Shown: positions 1 through 9,325 of the stretch, piece by piece | Layout of the letters: each line of letters begins with the position of its first letter | Position numbering within the stretch: the first letter of the stretch is position 1 | Source of the DNA: Takakia lepidozioides | Lineage: Eukaryota > Streptophyta > Takakiopsida > Takakiales > Takakiaceae | Direction of reading: 5' to 3' | DNA: 60,000 nucleotides | Assembly (NCBI GenBank): GCA_030704615.1 | Contig: CM060734.1 | Location: forward strand, 58,050,042 to 58,110,041 | Notes under the pieces: model-generated | The model's input: the letters and a program-made list of their open reading frames with translations, nothing else | The model's database searches: none | Told to the model about the DNA's origin: nothing | Translations under genes and position numbers: made by a program

Positions 1-1
1 T

Positions 2-787
2 CGGGATCATCCTGAAGCCGATGGCTTGGCAGAGAGAGTTGTTCAGACAGTAAAGAGAGGTTTGCGCAAGTATGGCTTGCAGAAGGGACACCTAGGAGAT
101 TGGGACCTTCAGTTACCCTGGTTAGCCATGGGCTACAGGTTCAGCAAGCAAGCATCACTTGCCTCCTTCTCACCATACTTTCTTCTCTTTGGCCGAGAGC
201 CGGATTTGCCTACATCCATTCGCAGAGAAGCTGCTACAGTTCTTAACCTTGACGATCCGGACGTGTGGGCACGTGCATGTGAGCAGCGTGCAGAGTTGTT
301 CAAGAGAGTCATGCCTATGGCTTTCGAGAACCTTGCCATTGCACAACACCGTGATACGTTGAGGTATGCTACCATACGTGGTGGGGGCTATCGTCCTGGG
401 GTTCGGAGATTCAACCCTGGTGACTATGTCTATCTGCAGCAGACTGCTCCTACGACCCTGGATGTGACTGCAGGACGTGTTATTTTGAGGGTTCGAGAGG
501 TCTTGCCCTCAGGCGTCTTGGTCTTGGAGGGTCGGGATGGCATCACTTGGAAGGACCATGTGCGTAATTGTGCGCCATGTCACCTTCCGAATGTCGATGG
601 CAGGATTGACCCAAACCTGGCAGTGGTATCTGCAGGTTTGAGGTGCATGTTGTGTGGGTCTGCTAAAGGGGCAGCCACCATGCTGGTATGTGATCGGTGC
701 TCTAGAGGTTGGCATATGGGATGCTTGACTCCACCTCTTGAGATGGTTCCGGATGGGGATTGGTTCTGTCCACATTGCATTGGATAG
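2..787 (+). CDS. Ty3/gypsy integrase C-terminal part fused to a PHD finger (left end cut by window)
   Basis: The frame is already open at the window edge, so this is the last 261 codons of a Pol polyprotein. It starts with the end of the retroviral-type integrase core (HPEADGLAER, matching the usual HPQTDGQxER), then helices of the core and an integrase C-terminal segment (FNPGDYVYLQQ; VILRVREVLPSGVLVLEG). The last 50 residues form a textbook C4-H-C3 PHD finger: CMLC, CDRC, HMGC and CPHC, with the conserved Trp in GDWFC. PHD fingers read histone tails; many plant Ty3/gypsy elements carry a chromodomain at this position instead. The role in target-site choice is inferred. A stop follows the finger directly, so it is the true C terminus. 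Downstream lie a purine-rich tract and an LTR. Whether the rest of the element is intact cannot be seen. Confidence 0.85.
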   Translation, partial: RDHPEADGLAERVVQTVKRGLRKYGLQKGHLGDWDLQLPWLAMGYRFSKQASLASFSPYFLLFGREPDLPTSIRREAATVLNLDDPDVWARACEQRAELFKRVMPMAFENLAIAQHRDTLRYATIRGGGYRPGVRRFNPGDYVYLQQTAPTTLDVTAGRVILRVREVLPSGVLVLEGRDGITWKDHVRNCAPCHLPNVDGRIDPNLAVVSAGLRCMLCGSAKGAATMLVCDRCSRGWHMGCLTPPLEMVPDGDWFCPHCIG

Positions 788-1033
788 TGGGAGTGGATAC
801 AACCATGGGAGGCTAACAAGAAACGCAAGGCCCAGCTACTAGGAGACCTTGAACACACGAGATCTTGGCTCAAGTTCATAGATTGCAAGACGGCGACTAA
901 CGATGGGGCTACTCTTGTACCCGGCCTCTTGGTTGATAGAGTTTGAGCACGATAAAGACAGTGATAGAGGACTTAGTACGGCTGTGGCTATTACATCTTG
1001 TAGCTATCTGGAGGTAGATGGACCTATCCACCA

Positions 1034-1048
1034 GCTAGGGGGGCGATT
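1034..1048 (+). promoter_or_regulatory. Putative polypurine tract of the Ty3/gypsy element
   Basis: A G-rich run (ctaggggggcg) sits immediately 5' of the inferred LTR start TGTGCTAG, the usual place of the plus-strand primer in LTR retrotransposons. The stretch 788-1033 between the Pol stop and this tract shows no other ORF or motif. Confidence 0.5.
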
Positions 1049-1481
1049 GTGCTAGACTACTTTATTGTGCATATATGTGTGGTGTGGTCTGGACAGCGAT
1101 GTAGTTGTGTAGCGATATGTATGCGCACGACAGCTGTCAAGTTAAATAAGCACAGTGTGAAAACAGCTAGAATAAAACTAGTTATTTGTATTTAACACTT
1201 GGATTTAGGTCAAGTGTTAAATCAGGTGTCAAGTTTAGTTTGACACCTGGTCTGTCTTATCTTCACGAGAGCGGCAGTCGCGCAGCTCATCTCTCTCGAG
1301 TTGAGCTTGCGCGACCGAGCTCCTTCATGCGTTTAGATCTGAGTGTGCTTATGATGGGAGTGTAGGTTGTTGTGGGGTGGAGTCCCCATAGCTTGGGGTG
1401 CCCCTGGCTCGACTTCTATTTCTAAGAGTGATGGTTTGGTTTTCATGCTTTGCATCGTGTGTGTCTTTAGCTTGCTTATCA
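1049..1481 (+). repeat. Inferred 3' LTR of the Ty3/gypsy element (about 433 bp)
   Basis: It begins TGTGCTAG after the polypurine tract and ends ..GCTTATCA, giving canonical TG..CA ends. It contains an AATAAA signal near 1171 and two perfect hairpins at 1190-1249. The first 85 bp recur exactly just after its end, which supports the left boundary. The 5' LTR lies outside the window, so the right end cannot be confirmed by comparison. Confidence 0.6.
1190..1249. other. Two adjacent perfect inverted repeats inside the LTR
   Basis: ATTTAACACTTG (1190-1201) pairs perfectly with 1211-1222 around a 9-nt loop. CAGGTGTCAA (1223-1232) pairs perfectly with 1240-1249 around a 7-nt loop. The two stems are back to back. 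In an RNA they would form a tandem hairpin shortly after the AATAAA signal. Confidence 0.7.
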
Positions 1482-1483
1482 TT

Positions 1484-1568
1484 GTGCTAGACTACTTTAT
1501 TGTGCATATATGTGTGGTGTGGTCTGGACAGCGATGTAGTTGTGTAGCGATATGTATGCGCACGACAG
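1484..1568 (+). repeat. Truncated second copy of the LTR start
   Basis: Positions 1481-1568 are identical over 88 bp to 1046-1133, the first part of the LTR plus three bases before it. The copy then breaks off into unrelated A/T-rich sequence (attacttatacc). It is therefore a partial LTR placed directly behind a full LTR, only two bases after the inferred end. Confidence 0.75.
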
Positions 1569-1815
1569 ATTACTTATACCACTATATGAATAGTAATGTG
1601 GGCAATTGTGTGCATTTGGCTACTACCACAATTTTAAATTATACCACTATTACAATGATGTGCAAGTAATTAGGAACATGACTAGAGAAACACATACCAC
1701 TAGTGTAGTAAAAGAACTACCATTGGGGATTCAAGCTCCACAAAATATAATAGAATCCCAGAGAGTAAGTGCTGGAACACTGTCAACAAAATCCAGCCAT
1801 GATAAAAGTCTGAGC

Positions 1816-2193
1816 CTAACTTCTACATGGCGTCTTTGCATGCATGCTAGGAACACTGAACTGCTTTCCTGCCTTCTTCTCATTGCCAACAATGTCTACG
1901 CCCGGGCGAATGAAATTCGAAGCCCTCTTCATGTTCTTCTCTGGCCAAAGACAATTCAGACCGACCACATCCTCCAACATTGTTTGCGGTGGGACCTCTT
2001 CCTCATTAGGGTGAGGCAAGACACAATTGGCAATATAGATATCATTCACCTCAACCCGCCACAATCCTTCAGGTATAACACGACAATGATATGTGTCTTT
2101 GCCAGACACACCAGTGACAATTCCACTAGCAGCCCTGTGTCGTGGTAAATGAGGATCATACAGGCTGATTTTGTCCTTCAACTTAAACTGCAC
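1816..2193 (-). pseudogene. CACTA/En-Spm-associated plant protein fragment (DUF8039-like)
   Basis: The translation contains KLKDKISLYDPHLPRHRAAS, then a VEVNDIYIANCVLPHP strand and VGLNCLWPEKNM. This order resembles the short domain found in plant Ptta/En-Spm transposon-associated proteins, where a Lp.P...VG..v.WP pattern is common. The domain assignment rests on pattern memory, not a search. Further exon-like pieces on the same strand lie at 2860-3190 and about 3500-3680, so this is probably a several-exon transposon gene or its remnant. Confidence 0.45.
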
Positions 2194-2856
2194 ACATCAC
2201 CCACCATAAAACCCACATTAATCAACCCATATAGATTTACATGTACATTGAAAACTAGATAATGAGGACCGTCCAGTATAAGCAATCACTCAAAGTGTAG
2301 AGTACTTTTGGTAGCATAAGAATATCTGCCACCGTGGTAGGGGGTTGATATTTGGGGGTTGCCTTTGAAGGCGCCGTAGTTGGTGCACTGTCGGTGACAA
2401 TATCAAGAGTGGTTTTCTCAGCCTGCAAACATCATGCCCAACACCCCTTAGCAGTTACATTAGCAATGCATCTACTAATAGTTTGAAGTATCCAACATGT
2501 AAATGGCCACATTGTACATAATTGATAGCCAACAGGTGCATGCATGCTCACCTCTAGTACGGAAACTAGTGCATGGAGAGGTGCCTCCTAAAGGCCCACC
2601 TGACTCTTACTCCCGCTAGAACTTGGTGTTATGTCACCATTTGCATCAGTCAAGGACTTTGTGCCTTTGGCAGCAGTGGCTCTGGTTACACGCTCTCCTT
2701 TTCGCATGTACTTCTTCTCAGCTCCCTTCACGATGGCTAGGGTAGGTCCTCTGCTTTAGTGCCTTTCTACATGCCAACAAAACAACAAGGTATAGTACAT
2801 GAGTACGTCTTACCATACTTGATGCATAGAATTCATGGCACACACCAATAAATAGA

Positions 2857-3190
2857 TCATTCATGAAATATATTCAGAGTAAAAAAACAGAAAGCCCAAG
2901 GACAGGAACCAAGATAAAGTCTTTGAGGGCGTACCTCTTTCTGTGGGGAAGTTGGCTTCACATGCTGATCTGCCAACCCCCTACTGTCACCCTTACCAGC
3001 ACTCTCGGTGGAGCAGACGTCCTCACCAGCAGCCAATATTGTTGTCCCGCCAGCTCCACCTCCCTTCTTACGTGGCAATTTATCAGGAATTCCCTTGCGC
3101 CCCAATTTTACTTGGGTCACCACAAGGTCCTCAATGGCAGACGACTTTGGCTTTTCCCCAACCTCAAGAGGTTCTTCCTGCACCCAAGCA
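2857..3190 (-). pseudogene. Exon-like piece of the same minus-strand transposon-related gene
   Basis: On the minus strand a plausible acceptor (tgggtgcag) is followed by an open Lys/Gly-rich, low-complexity stretch (EEPLEVGEKPKSSAIEDLVV; KLPRKKGGGAGG). Such linkers are common in plant transposon accessory proteins. No domain can be named. Confidence 0.25.
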
Positions 3191-3499
3191 AAACATACTA
3201 GAGCAGCAAACTTCAAAGTCAACTAACACTAAATGGATGACAACCACAAAAGTAAGTTGGGGTGAAGGTGCGTAGCAGTCTTGCCTCCCAAGCCCGCATC
3301 GGAATCGCAAGGTTCAATAACAGTACATATTGGGATAGTAGTTGGAGGAGGGGCGGTCGCTGACATTCCCAACATCATTGCCATCAATGCATCCAGTTGC
3401 AGCCTAACACAAGCCCCTCCACCCCACAAAGTTAGCAATTATGGAAAATAAGGTCAACCGGGCAACGAGCAAGTTCGGCAGTTCGTGAACGCATACAAA

Positions 3500-3680
3500 C
3501 CTTGGTCCAACGTGCCAAGAAAAGTTTGGCATCCAATGGCGTGAATGCATGGACATGCTCTGGCGCCCTAGCAATGTCCCACATCCATTCAGTATTAAAA
3601 CCCTAACACATGTTCTAACCCTTTGAAATTTAATCCATGGGTCAAGCCATACATAGTCCGATTCGTAAGCCATTCATCTT
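3500..3680 (-). pseudogene. Exon-like piece upstream in the same minus-strand transposon-related gene
   Basis: The minus strand reads TEWMWDIARAPEHVHAFTPL, then DAKLFLARWTK followed by a GT donor-like sequence. This is a plausible short exon in the same orientation as the DUF8039-like piece. The stretch 2200-2850 between the pieces has no ORF I can assign. Confidence 0.25.
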
Positions 3681-3878
3681 TCTAACAAGGTTTCCAGGTT
3701 ATTCACATTTAGGAAAGAACCTTGGTTTGATATATAACATTTACCACCATATATGCAGATTTTCATCATAAAAGCAGATTGCAGGTCTGGAGATAAATCT
3801 CCGGAACCAAGCTCAAAGCATATCAGGTTCGAAATGAAACAATCAGCCACTCATGTCTTAAGCTCATGAAGTTTTTGC

Positions 3879-4134
3879 CTCGATTGTCCCACCATTGACT
3901 GGGGTCAGAAAAGTATTCATTCCACAACTTCTCCTCGTCTCAGCTGTTACCTGTTTCTGGATACTTCCCTGTTGTCACATTGGCAGTACCATGTCAAAGT
4001 CGCTCCAAACTATCAAAGGCTCACTCAACCAGCTAACTTGCAAAATTCAACATGAACATTTAGGGCCGATTCTGATAAGAGGGAAAAACAGGGTGAAATG
4101 TGTTGAAGAAGGTGCCTTCATTACCAGTGCCTGA
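3879..4134 (-). pseudogene. Decayed fragment with a KLWNEYFSDPSQWWDNRG motif
   Basis: Reading 4134 down to 3879, stop-broken frames give an EGTFFNTFHPVFPSYQNRP-like stretch and then KLWNEYFSDPSQWWDNRG. The W..yf.dp.qWWDNR core resembles the PDF-type motif of plant organellar single-strand DNA-binding (OSB) proteins; I give that as a likely, not proven, origin. A second copy of both parts lies at 5193-5377, also on the minus strand. Confidence 0.4.
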
Positions 4135-4219
4135 GTTTATAATTGTGTCGCTGCTGCTGCGGCTTCTAGTTGACCATCTACCCATGTAGGTTTCTTGTAG
4201 CTATTGATCCATCTGGTAT

Positions 4220-4815
4220 ATTTCCAGCTTTGGTGATGCAACCATGCACCTCCGATGCCATTTTCTAGGGCTGTCAAGCTTGCACACGCACTGTAAACGC
4301 ACACAAACATGATGTAGTCGAACTTCACCCCTTCCCCCATCATTTGCTTTCAGGTTTCCAAAGCCCCATACAGCGCTCCTGCTCTGCACACCCTGCAAGC
4401 ATCACATTCCACAACACCACATCTCATTCAGCCATAGTGTTGAACACTCCCTTGGCATCCTCAATGCTACCATATTTGGCATACATGGCCACTAGAGCAG
4501 TGTTCAGGATGACATCTGGAACAATTGCAGATTTGATCATGTCACCAGGGATCTCTTTGCCCTTTTCCAGGGCTGCCAGACACACTGCAAACACACACAA
4601 ACCTTATGTTGGCGGGCTTCACCCTTTCCCCCATCATTTGCTCATAGGTTGGAGCCTCCATCCCGCACCCCTACTGTGCATACCCCGCAAGCATCGCACT
4701 CCACGACACCACATCTCGTTCAGCCATAGTGTTGAACACTCCCTTGGCATCCTCAATGCACCCACATTTGGCATACATGGCCACCAGGGCAAGAGCAATG
4801 TTCAGAGCGACATCT
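4220..4815 (-). pseudogene. Decayed PPR repeats, minus-strand cluster part A
   Basis: Minus-strand frames give PPR pieces: a VFNTMAERDVVSW-like S/P motif twice (near 4436 and 4730), an MYAKCGCIEDAK motif and a SACASLTALE motif. Frames change every 60-120 bp and no reading frame spans the cluster. These are tandemly duplicated, frame-shifted remains of a PLS-class PPR gene. Confidence 0.7.
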
Positions 4816-4839
4816 GGTAATCTGACAAACATTCTCCTT

Positions 4840-5121
4840 TTAGAATTGTTCCAGCAAATGCCCCAACCCTACTGACTTAGAGGCTGTAGTACCCAAAGCC
4901 ATGTCCGTTTCCAGAAAATTGTCTGATGAAAAAGAAGTTAGGCATAAAACTTCCCTGGACTTATTTCCAGTCTGTGACATGGGGGAGGATATCATGGATG
5001 ACCTCAAGGGTCTACCCACTCTCGGCACCACACTGGAATTTAAACTAATGGCAGGAATCCTACCTTTGAATAGCAAATAGAAGCAGAGAGGAAAAGGAGA
5101 GTGCAATTGCACCCAACTCAA
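4840..5121 (-). other. Open frame of unknown origin between PPR fragments
   Basis: A 93-codon minus-strand frame (containing SLNSSVVPRVGRPLRSS and SFSSDNFLETDMALGTTASK) fills the gap between two PPR/WWDNR modules. It shows no recognisable domain and runs into decayed PPR sequence at its C-terminal end. It may be part of the ancestral duplicated unit or simply chance. Confidence 0.2.
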
Positions 5122-5192
5122 CTTATCACACTAGTTCCTATGGTCGATTGCATCTGCTACACTCTGTAATCTGACAGGCATTCACCTTTTAG

Positions 5193-5377
5193 CCTCGGTT
5201 GTCCCAACAGTTACTGGGGTCAGAAAAGTATTCATCCCATAGCTTCTTCTCATATCTGTTACCTATTTTTGGATACTTAGGGACGACTCTGATAGCAGGG
5301 AAATTCAGGGTAAAATATGTTGAAGAAGGTACCTTCATTAGCAGTGGGCCTTGTTCTATCAATTGCGCTGCTGCCAT
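5193..5377 (-). pseudogene. Second WWDNR-type (OSB-like) motif fragment
   Basis: The minus strand encodes KLWDEYFSDPSNCWDNRG, preceded in another frame by ANEGTFFNIFYPEFPCYQSRP. It is the same two-part order as at 3879-4134, with one Trp changed to Cys. PPR repeats again lie directly upstream on the same strand, so a PPR-plus-WWDNR module was duplicated here. Confidence 0.4.
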
Positions 5378-5399
5378 TACTGTTTCCAGTTGACCATCT

Positions 5400-5960
5400 A
5401 CCCACTCGTAGCCGTTGTGCTATTGAAGAAGGTGCCCCCCCTTCCCCCATCATTTGCTCATAGCTCTCCAAAGCCTCCATCCCACGTCCCTGCCGTGCAT
5501 ACCATGCAAGCATCGCACTCCACGACACCACATCTCGTTCAGCCATAGTGTCAAACACTCCCTTTGCATCCTAGATGCACCCACATTTTGCAAACATGTT
5601 CACCAGGGTTTTGTTCAGAATGACATCTGGTATAATTCCAACTCTGAAGATGTCGCCATGGACCTCTTTCCCCTAAGCTGCCAGGGCAATTTCAGCTTTG
5701 ATGATATCCCCATGTACCTCTCGCCCTTCTCCAGGCCGGCTGCCAGGCTTGCACAAGCACTGCAAATGCACACAAACATGATGTGCTTCCCCCATCATTT
5801 GTTCATAGCTCTCCAAAGCCTCCATCCCACGTCCCTGCCGTGCATACCCTGCAAGCATCGCACTCCACGACACCACATCTCGTTCAGCCATAGTGTCGAA
5901 CACTCCTTTGCATCCTAGATGCACCCACATTTTGCAAACATGTTCACCAGGGTATCATTC
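5400..5960 (-). pseudogene. Decayed PPR repeats, minus-strand cluster part B
   Basis: Two units start with GVFDTMAERDVVSWSAMLA followed by YARQGRGMEALESYEQMMGE, the S and P motifs of PLS-class PPR proteins. After that the frame is lost: HHVCVHLQCLCKPG is the shifted reading of a VCICNACASLA-type motif. The DNA is very similar, in inverse orientation, to the plus-strand cluster at 10.0-11.7 kb. Confidence 0.75.
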
Positions 5961-6223
5961 AGAAAACTCTTCAACTCAGATATTTTTACTGCTACAATAT
6001 CCTGGTTGACCGGAACAATTGCCTGCACACTGGCTTGTTTCTCTCCATATTCTATCCTTACAGTCCCTCGTTTTTTGTGTGGAGGCGATTTCCCTACATC
6101 CAAATCAGTACCATCATAGCTTCCAAGCTGATCTTCAAAGTTCCACTCCTCAGATTTATTAGAAGTCTGTTTTGTACCAAAATCCTGCACCGCAACCTCA
6201 AGTATAGATTTGTCCATTACCAA
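5915..6223 (-). pseudogene. Chimeric ORF: unknown acidic segment joined to a PPR motif
   Basis: The 102-codon frame starts with a non-PPR segment (VGKSPPHKKRGTVRIEYGEK; VNQDIVAVKISELKSF) and passes without a break into NDTLVNMFAKCGCI, a PPR S-motif end. The first part is not recognised. The join looks like a rearrangement breakpoint, not a gene. Confidence 0.35.
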
Positions 6224-6358
6224 TTACATTTTTCTACAATAAAAACATTACAATAATTCAATCACTTTCTGAGACCAGCGATTTAAAATGTAACAAAAAC
6301 TCGGTACAAACCATCATCACGATACTAAGTTGCAGCAACTAATAATTTGTTAAATTAT

Positions 6359-6682
6359 TTATGGACGCAACCCTTGATGCCGATTCGGACACGCTTCATC
6401 TTTGAAGTAAGGTTTCAAAAAGGAAACGTAGAATACTGGATGCACCTTGCTGTTTGCCGGCAGCTCCAACTCATACACATCCTCATTTATAACCTTCCGG
6501 ATGCGAAAAGGCCCCGCATACGGAGGTACAAACTTCGGACTCACTTCCGGAGGTAGTTGAAAATTCTTGATGTTCAACCAGACCTCCGTGCCTACCTCAA
6601 ACTTAACTTCCCTCCGCTTCCAATTTGTCTGCCATTCATACCGTTTCTTAGCTTTGGCAATGTTGTACTTTGCGAGCTCCAC
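6359..6682 (-). pseudogene. Ty3/gypsy integrase C-terminal domain fragment
   Basis: The frame reads YEWQTNWKRREVKFEVGTEV, WLNIKNFQ, PPYAGPFRIRKVINEDVYEL and HPVFYVSFLKPYF. These are the landmark steps of the Ty3/gypsy integrase C-terminal barrel (F..GD.VWL; GPF.I...i....Y.L.LP; HPVFHVS.L). There is no chromodomain after it. The piece lies directly 3' of a gag piece on the same strand, so reverse transcriptase and most of the integrase are missing. Confidence 0.75.
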
Positions 6683-6689
6683 AAACGCT

Positions 6690-6960
6690 CGCGTTCTTTC
6701 ATTACCGCTGCTGCTGCTGGCTCCTCACCGTCTTGGGTAGCCCAACTTGTCGGCACCAGAGATGTTTTTCCCTTTGAACCCACTCCAGCTCAAGGTTTCT
6801 GGGTTTTAGGCGTTTCTGCCACCATTGTTGAGCATAGCCCCTCAAATAGGTGGGAACCACTTCCACCCGATCCTCGTCACTCAACTTGGCTGCGCGGAAA
6901 TACTGCTCTAGCTCAGATTTCCAACTCTTCTATCTTGGAGTTTCCACCTTGGATAGCTGA
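6690..6960 (-). pseudogene. Ty3/gypsy Gag fragment
   Basis: The minus strand reads LEQYFRAAKLSDEDRV then EVVPTYLRGYAQQWWQKR, a retrotransposon Gag core (..A..fL.G.A..Ww). It joins the integrase tail at 6682 after about 20 bp. This is an internally deleted element: gag fused to the end of pol. No LTR pair could be identified by eye in 6240-6358 or 6960-7430. Confidence 0.6.
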
Positions 6961-7433
6961 GGGATTGGTGAGTAAAAGCCGCTCAACATTTGGCGACCAT
7001 ACTGGGGAACTAAGTCAAGAACAACAAGATGTGACATGCATCTGGTGGGATCATGGAGGATGGAGAATCAAAGAATTCAGAGGAACTTATCAGGAGTAAT
7101 ACTAGAAGTTACCATGTTATCGAAAGTTATCATGATCTACCACGATCTACCATGATTTATCATTAGTTACCAAGTTATCGGGAGTTTACCAAATTACCGA
7201 GAGTAACTTGGGAAACTGCTCAGGAAGCTTCATTTGGAGGAAAGTTCTCCATCAAGATACCTCTTTTGTTTACGGAAGTTTCTCCATCAAGAAACCTTTC
7301 ACTAGAGGAAAAACGCGGAATAACCACTGGCCCTTTAACCACTACTGTCTTTTTCCACTCTATAAACCACTAGTAACCACTTGCCAGTGGTTAATCCCAA
7401 TGAAATGCCACGGTGGCATCACAGACAATGGTT

Positions 7434-7739
7434 GGAAGTGGTTTCAACCACTCAGTAGTCCACGTGTAATAATTTGTTTTTATTTATTATTATTTATTTG
7501 GTAATATATTTTAATTAATAAATATAATATTCCACGTGGACGAGTGCAGTGGTATATTGTGAGTGGTTATAGACACCTCAGTGATGGGAAGTGGTTGAAA
7601 CCACTTGCTACTCCACGTGTAATAATTCAAATTTTATTTGTGATTTATGATTTGGAAATATATTTTAATTCATAAATATAATATTCCACGTGGACGGGGA
7701 CAGTGCACGTTGATCTTGAGTGGTTAAAGACACCTCATT
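7434..7739. repeat. Two tandem 153-bp units, each bounded by inverted CCACGTG boxes
   Basis: Units start at 7434 and 7587 (GGAAGTGGTT..CCAC) and are strongly similar throughout. Each has a GTCCACGTG- or CTCCACGTG-type box near its start (7458, 7611) and an inverted CACGTGGAC near its end (7533, 7687), with A/T-rich sequence between. Short palindromes GTGGTTnnAACCAC add further dyad symmetry. The stretch 7100-7430 before it has short GTTATC/TTACC repeats and no gene. Confidence 0.65.
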
Positions 7740-7975
7740 GATTTTGTACCACTTTGACAGTGAGTGGGTGGTGAAAGATACTACAGTAATTGGAACCACT
7801 ATTCTAATGGTCGCTCATGAGTGGTTGTCTACACAACAGTGATTGGTACCACTTTTTGGGTGATACATGAAAAACTTTAAGTGGTTTGTGCAGCTGTGAC
7901 AGACTTTGAAAAACAGACAAGTGGCCAGACCATTGTGGGATGATGCTAGTGAACAAATGGTTCCAATAATAAATT

Positions 7976-8164
7976 TTATTCTGAATCTGAAACATATTCG
8001 TCACCTTCTAAATCACTTTGCTCAACTGGAATAGCGGTTGGTTGCACAAATGCCGCTTGAATGGTAGCCACCATAGGCAGGTCTTCTTTATTTAGAGCCG
8101 TGGGACCATCTAATGACCTAGGTATTGGTTGATCTGATAAGGTAGACGTCGATTGACACCCCAC
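7976..8164 (-). pseudogene. Probable last exon piece of a CACTA transposon gene
   Basis: A short acidic frame (VQPTAIPVEQSDLEGDEY) that ends in EYVSDSE and a stop. It is downstream of the DUF4218 piece on the same strand and its acidic tail resembles the C terminus of TNP2-type proteins (compare the acidic tail at 39.9 kb). No domain is visible. Confidence 0.3.
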
Positions 8165-8500
8165 TCATCACCACATGCCTCTCTGTCTTCTGTGAACTGT
8201 GCCTTCTCTTTTGCATATTTTTTTGTCACAAAATGGCAACAAGAATGACACATGTTAGCAATGAAGTATTGCATTACTTAGCAAAAAATACCTAGCATGA
8301 ATGATACTTTTCAAACCACTGTTTCAAACCACTGGAGGAGTGAGCAGAATGACTTGTAAATGAACATGCTCTTCCAACAAGTCACTCACTCAAACATTCC
8401 GTTACTACAGCATTGGTTATAATCAGGATGAACCACTAACATTTGTGACTTTGTGGGTGGTTTGAACTTGATATGAATAAGGTGCAATGAAAAGAAGTAC

Positions 8501-8854
8501 TCACCACACCCAAGGAGCCATGACATTGGTATTGTTCAGCACATACAAAATTTGTATTGCATCTCTCCCAGTTCCAGTCATGTCCTGCTTTTTGCCGACA
8601 CCTTCGAAGACCTCGTCCTCAACCCCTTCCTCCGCATTTGCATCCCAAGTCCGCCGTTGAGTTGCATCAAATGATTGCATATACTCAGTCATGAACCCCA
8701 TGGCCTCATCCAAAACATACCCTGCAGCTGTACTCCCTTTTGGCTTTGCGTAATTCCTAACGTATTCCTTAAGATCTTTCATGTAACGCTCCATGGGATA
8801 CATCCACCGTGAAGACACTGGATGAACAGTTTTGTTTATCTCCATGGAAGACAT
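8501..8854 (-). pseudogene. TNP2-type CACTA transposase fragment (DUF4218 part)
   Basis: The frame contains SSRWMYPMERYMKDLKEYVR and then NYAKPKGSTAAGYVLDEAMG. This matches the conserved RWMYP.ERY...LK.yVrn.a.PEGSIAEGY signature found after the catalytic region in plant CACTA TNP2 proteins. Neighbouring exons are absent apart from the acidic piece at 7976-8164. It is a fragment of a second CACTA copy, different from the one at 39-43 kb. Confidence 0.75.
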
Positions 8855-8929
8855 CTATGTGCTCACTTGTAACCACTAAAATAATTTTTTCTTAAAAAAA
8901 TCAAAGTGCAAAAGTTTAAAAAAAAACAC

Positions 8930-9145
8930 ATCGGCTCGTAAGTGCAGAGTGTGTCGCCCTGGTGGTTCAGGGTTCAAACCCGCTGCATTACCCCATGTGT
9001 GGGATTGTTTGTGACGACGGTATGTCTGGGCGTTGATCCTCCTGTAGGTCTCATGGCCCATAAATGAAAGGGGGTTAATTTTCCCCCCTCCTCAAGGGCC
9101 TGAGGTTTCCTTTAAAATTTATTAAGGAAAAAAAAACAAAAAGTT
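8930..9145 (+). mobile_element. tRNA-derived SINE-like element 1
   Basis: An A-box-like stretch (TCGTAAGTGCAGAG) is followed about 30 bp later by a good polymerase III B box (GGTTCAAACCC). The body is about 200 bp and ends in an A-rich tail (aaggaaaaaaaaac). Target duplications were not resolved. Confidence 0.55.
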
Positions 9146-9232
9146 GCTTACAGGGTTTGTAAAAAAGTTAAAAAACTTAAAGAGTTGCCCATCATGTATG
9201 TACAATATATACATACTTTTGGGGGTAAATTT

Positions 9233-9325
9233 CAAATGTGAGCATGTAGCGTACTAGTAAGGGCTCTTCGTGCGTGTCCCGGGGTCACGGGTTCAAACTC
9301 CTCACGTTGTTTTTTTTCTCCTCAT
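9233..9325 (+). mobile_element. tRNA-derived SINE-like element 2
   Basis: An A-box-like sequence (TAGCGTACTAGTAAGGG) and a B box (GGGTTCAAACTCC) are correctly spaced, followed by a T-rich run. The body may continue into the repeat block that starts at 9326. Confidence 0.5.

Noticed and set aside
6557-7099. 180-codon plus-strand ORF
   Set aside because: Opposite strand of the Gag and integrase fragments, which have recognisable motifs.
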